Positions 24,857 through 26,714 of a DNA stretch of 26,714 nt are shown here, piece after piece. The notes beneath the pieces are model-generated. The model saw only the letters and a program-made list of their open reading frames with translations. It ran no database searches and was not told where the DNA came from. Both the position numbers and the translations under genes were made by a program. Origin of the DNA: a virus; the IMG/VR virus record IMGVR_UViG_3300010370_000200, positions 1-26,714 of that record; one strand, 5' to 3'. Each line of letters starts with the position of its first letter. Within the stretch, counting starts at the first letter, position 1.

Positions 24857-26622
24857 TGCATCTGTCCACCGAGTTGTTGCAACAACGCCATTACGTCAGG
24901 AGTTGGTTGCCCACCAGTTGGCATTCCTTCTGGTGACATTGGGGCTCCTGCAGCCATCATTTGTCCAGGAGCAGTGGGGACGGTAGATGCTTCAACCGGA
25001 GATGGTAGACCTGCAGGAGCAGCTTGAAGAGCAGGAACTTCTTCTGGTGCGAAGACTTCCGCTACAGCATCTTCAATGCTGGTTCCTGCTTTGCGGGCTT
25101 TAATGACATCTGAGATTTTAACAACTAGGTCAGTAGGGTCCCCACCTTGCATAACCATTTGTGGAATTGCTTGTGCAATAGATGCAAAAGATGCTGCTAA
25201 TGCATCACGCATTTTTTCAACATCAATTGCTTTTTGTACTTCTGATACGTTCATAGGCCAAGGCAATTCACGCATTACATAATCTCGTGAAGTTAATCCT
25301 GCACCTAGTGCTTGTAGCGAAAAGATTAATGCTCGTGATGGATCGAGTCCAGACATTAGACCATAGCGTACCTGTACGCTGTAGTCTCCCTTAATTGCTG
25401 TTGCTGGTTTGTACTCAAACTTGTAAGGAGCACCTTGATAAAGACCACTTGCAGTTTTCTTTACGTTAAAAAGCTTCTCATCCATTTCAAAACAGAGAGC
25501 AATTACTTCTTCAAGTACTCGTGAAAGAATCTGCTGTGCAGATTTAATCTGAGTATCAAAGCCACCAAGCAAAGCTTGTACGCCTTGACCAGTAATGATG
25601 CTTGCATCAATCTGACCAGAGCGTCCTTCTGGGTAACGAGAACCCATTCGCATTTCTTGTTCTAATACTGCTTGCTCGGTAAATGCTGATGTCGGAAGTT
25701 CTAAGCCTACACGACGAATGTTCTGTGGCTGTTGCGTACGCAGTACTGCATCAGGACCAAAAGCAAATTCCTGGACATCATTCGGTACTGCCAAAGGAGC
25801 CTGTACCGATTTTTCTGCTGCTTCCATTGCTAAGAATGCAAAGCGAGCACGAGCGAGCTGTACCCAGATAACATCATCGAATTGACCACGAGGATCATCT
25901 GGATTTAGATTTGGTCTACGACCAACTCGCACCATAACCTTACCCATTGGGTTAGGTGTAGATGCAAGAACAAGTTTGCTATGTGCAAGGAACAAAGTAA
26001 TTTGATCTTTGTCCTCATATTTAATTAATTCTAGTTCGGCACCCCAGTTAACTGGACCGCCATCGTACTGAGAAAGGATTTCCATTTTGTATTCAGGAAA
26101 ATCTACACACAATTCTCGTACTGTTTTCTTAAATCGCTTGTAGTAAGAAACAATACGACCAAAACGGTCATACTCTGGATACGCATTTAACGGATTATCA
26201 ACAACAATGCGTGGCATATTGCTTTCAAAGTCTGGCTCTACAATAACGTTGTAGGTTCCGTATGAAAGATACCAGTCTGCACCAATGTAGTTCTGTGTTT
26301 CTAAGTCAGAAAACTGAATATAGTGGTTTGCAATTTGAGTTCGCTTGTCTGCTACGGACTTTGCCGACTCAGAAGTCATGCTATTGCTACTGCAGTTGAC
26401 TGCTGGCAATGGAGCTACAACTTCTGCAATATCCCGAGCTGCAACATCGATAAAGTTTGCAATCATTGGGTGATTCATTCCCTCTGGGAAGAAGTCAATA
26501 CCAATACTTGCCATATTTCCATTGCGTACAGCAAGAACATTTTGCATACGCTCATCACGAGGAGCATACTTTTGCTTCAAAGCTTCATACTTATCAGCAA
26601 TCTTGTCAATGCTTAACGCCAT
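24853..26622 (-). CDS. Portal protein
   Basis: A 589-residue protein that forms the ring at one head vertex through which DNA is packed and released. Visible features are an N-terminal helix, 'FFPEGMNHPMIANFIDVAAR' (44-63) and 'GADWYLSYGTYNVIVEPDFE'. Then come 'VDNPLNAYPEYDRFGRIVSY', a central wing region, and 'LEQEMRMGSRYPEGRSGQID' (about 321-340) with 'VQALLGGFDTQIKSAQQILS' ahead of the stem and crown helices. The last 65 residues are Pro/Ala/Met-rich and probably disordered. The length is within the usual range for portals. It follows the presumed terminase end by eight bases, with AAGGA before ATG, and precedes the small portal-linked genes. The assignment rests on this pattern plus gene order. 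Confidence 0.85.
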   Translation of the reverse strand: MALSIDKIADKYEALKQKYAPRDERMQNVLAVRNGNMASIGIDFFPEGMNHPMIANFIDVAARDIAEVVAPLPAVNCSSNSMTSESAKSVADKRTQIANHYIQFSDLETQNYIGADWYLSYGTYNVIVEPDFESNMPRIVVDNPLNAYPEYDRFGRIVSYYKRFKKTVRELCVDFPEYKMEILSQYDGGPVNWGAELELIKYEDKDQITLFLAHSKLVLASTPNPMGKVMVRVGRRPNLNPDDPRGQFDDVIWVQLARARFAFLAMEAAEKSVQAPLAVPNDVQEFAFGPDAVLRTQQPQNIRRVGLELPTSAFTEQAVLEQEMRMGSRYPEGRSGQIDASIITGQGVQALLGGFDTQIKSAQQILSRVLEEVIALCFEMDEKLFNVKKTASGLYQGAPYKFEYKPATAIKGDYSVQVRYGLMSGLDPSRALIFSLQALGAGLTSRDYVMRELPWPMNVSEVQKAIDVEKMRDALAASFASIAQAIPQMVMQGGDPTDLVVKISDVIKARKAGTSIEDAVAEVFAPEEVPALQAAPAGLPSPVEASTVPTAPGQMMAAGAPMSPEGMPTGGQPTPDVMALLQQLGGQMQ

Positions 26623-26630
26623 TTCATTCC

Positions 26631-26714
26631 TTATGCATAATATGTGTATTGCTCGGTAGCCAAATCGTCAAGATTTATGACTCCACGATCAAATTTGTTT
26701 CTTCTTGTGGACCA
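26631..26714 (-). CDS. C-terminal end of upstream gene, probably terminase large subunit
   Basis: The last 27 codons of a minus-strand reading frame, open to the window edge and ending in TAA eight bases before the portal ATG. The visible end reads 'FDRGVINLDDLATEQYTYYA'. The fragment is too short to recognise by itself. Terminase large subunit is the usual gene directly before the portal in such phages, which is the only reason for the label. Confidence 0.5.
   Translation of the reverse strand, partial: WSTRRNKFDRGVINLDDLATEQYTYYA

Overview
The window is a block of late (virion and lysis) genes from a tailed bacteriophage. Every gene I accept lies on the minus strand, so transcription and gene order run from right to left. 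The phage is most likely short-tailed (podovirus-like): there is a portal, a scaffold, an N4-gp56-type major capsid protein, a head-to-tail adaptor-like protein, a beta-propeller tail protein and several fibre proteins. No tape-measure gene, tail-tube gene or paired tail-assembly chaperones are visible. The DNA is AT-rich. Several small proteins (the 143-, 85-, 87- and 65-residue products, and the adaptor) look like families I associate with actinobacteriophages. A low-GC actinobacterial host, such as a freshwater planktonic actinobacterium, is therefore a reasonable guess, but the window alone does not prove it.

Layout in transcription order. 26714-24190: the tail end of an upstream gene (probably terminase), the portal and two small proteins. 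24190-16807: a 1716-residue giant and two helical proteins of 384 and 356 residues, none with a function I recognise. They sit between portal and scaffold and are candidates for ejected or internal head proteins. 16806-16688: the only sizeable noncoding gap, with a hairpin, just before the scaffold. 16687-14972: scaffold and major capsid protein, the latter with an inserted beta domain of about 80 residues. 14971-14919: a gap with a UUCG-capped hairpin. 14918-11507: two small beta proteins and a 930-residue collagen-like fibre. 11507-9825: seven tiny proteins, two with clustered Cys/His and five strongly basic. Two of the basic ones resemble the DUF5872 and DUF6321 families, and two (35 and 56 residues) are very short. 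9809-5172: a second giant (1545 residues) with an A1S_2505-type macro-like domain near its C-terminus. 5161-746: adaptor, fibre and beta-propeller protein. 746-5: a holin-like membrane protein and a CHAP endolysin.

The genes are packed tightly. At least nine junctions are one-base TAATG stop/start overlaps or 4-base ATGA overlaps, which suggests translational coupling along one long message. The best candidate for something undescribed is the pair of giant proteins. Both carry a similar hydrophobic 'VDF...DPL...G..K' stretch in their N-terminal third, and one has acquired a macro-like domain that could act on ADP-ribose-type nucleotides. If the proteins enter the cell with the DNA, this would be a virion-delivered nucleotide-binding or counter-defence module. 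That function is inference only.
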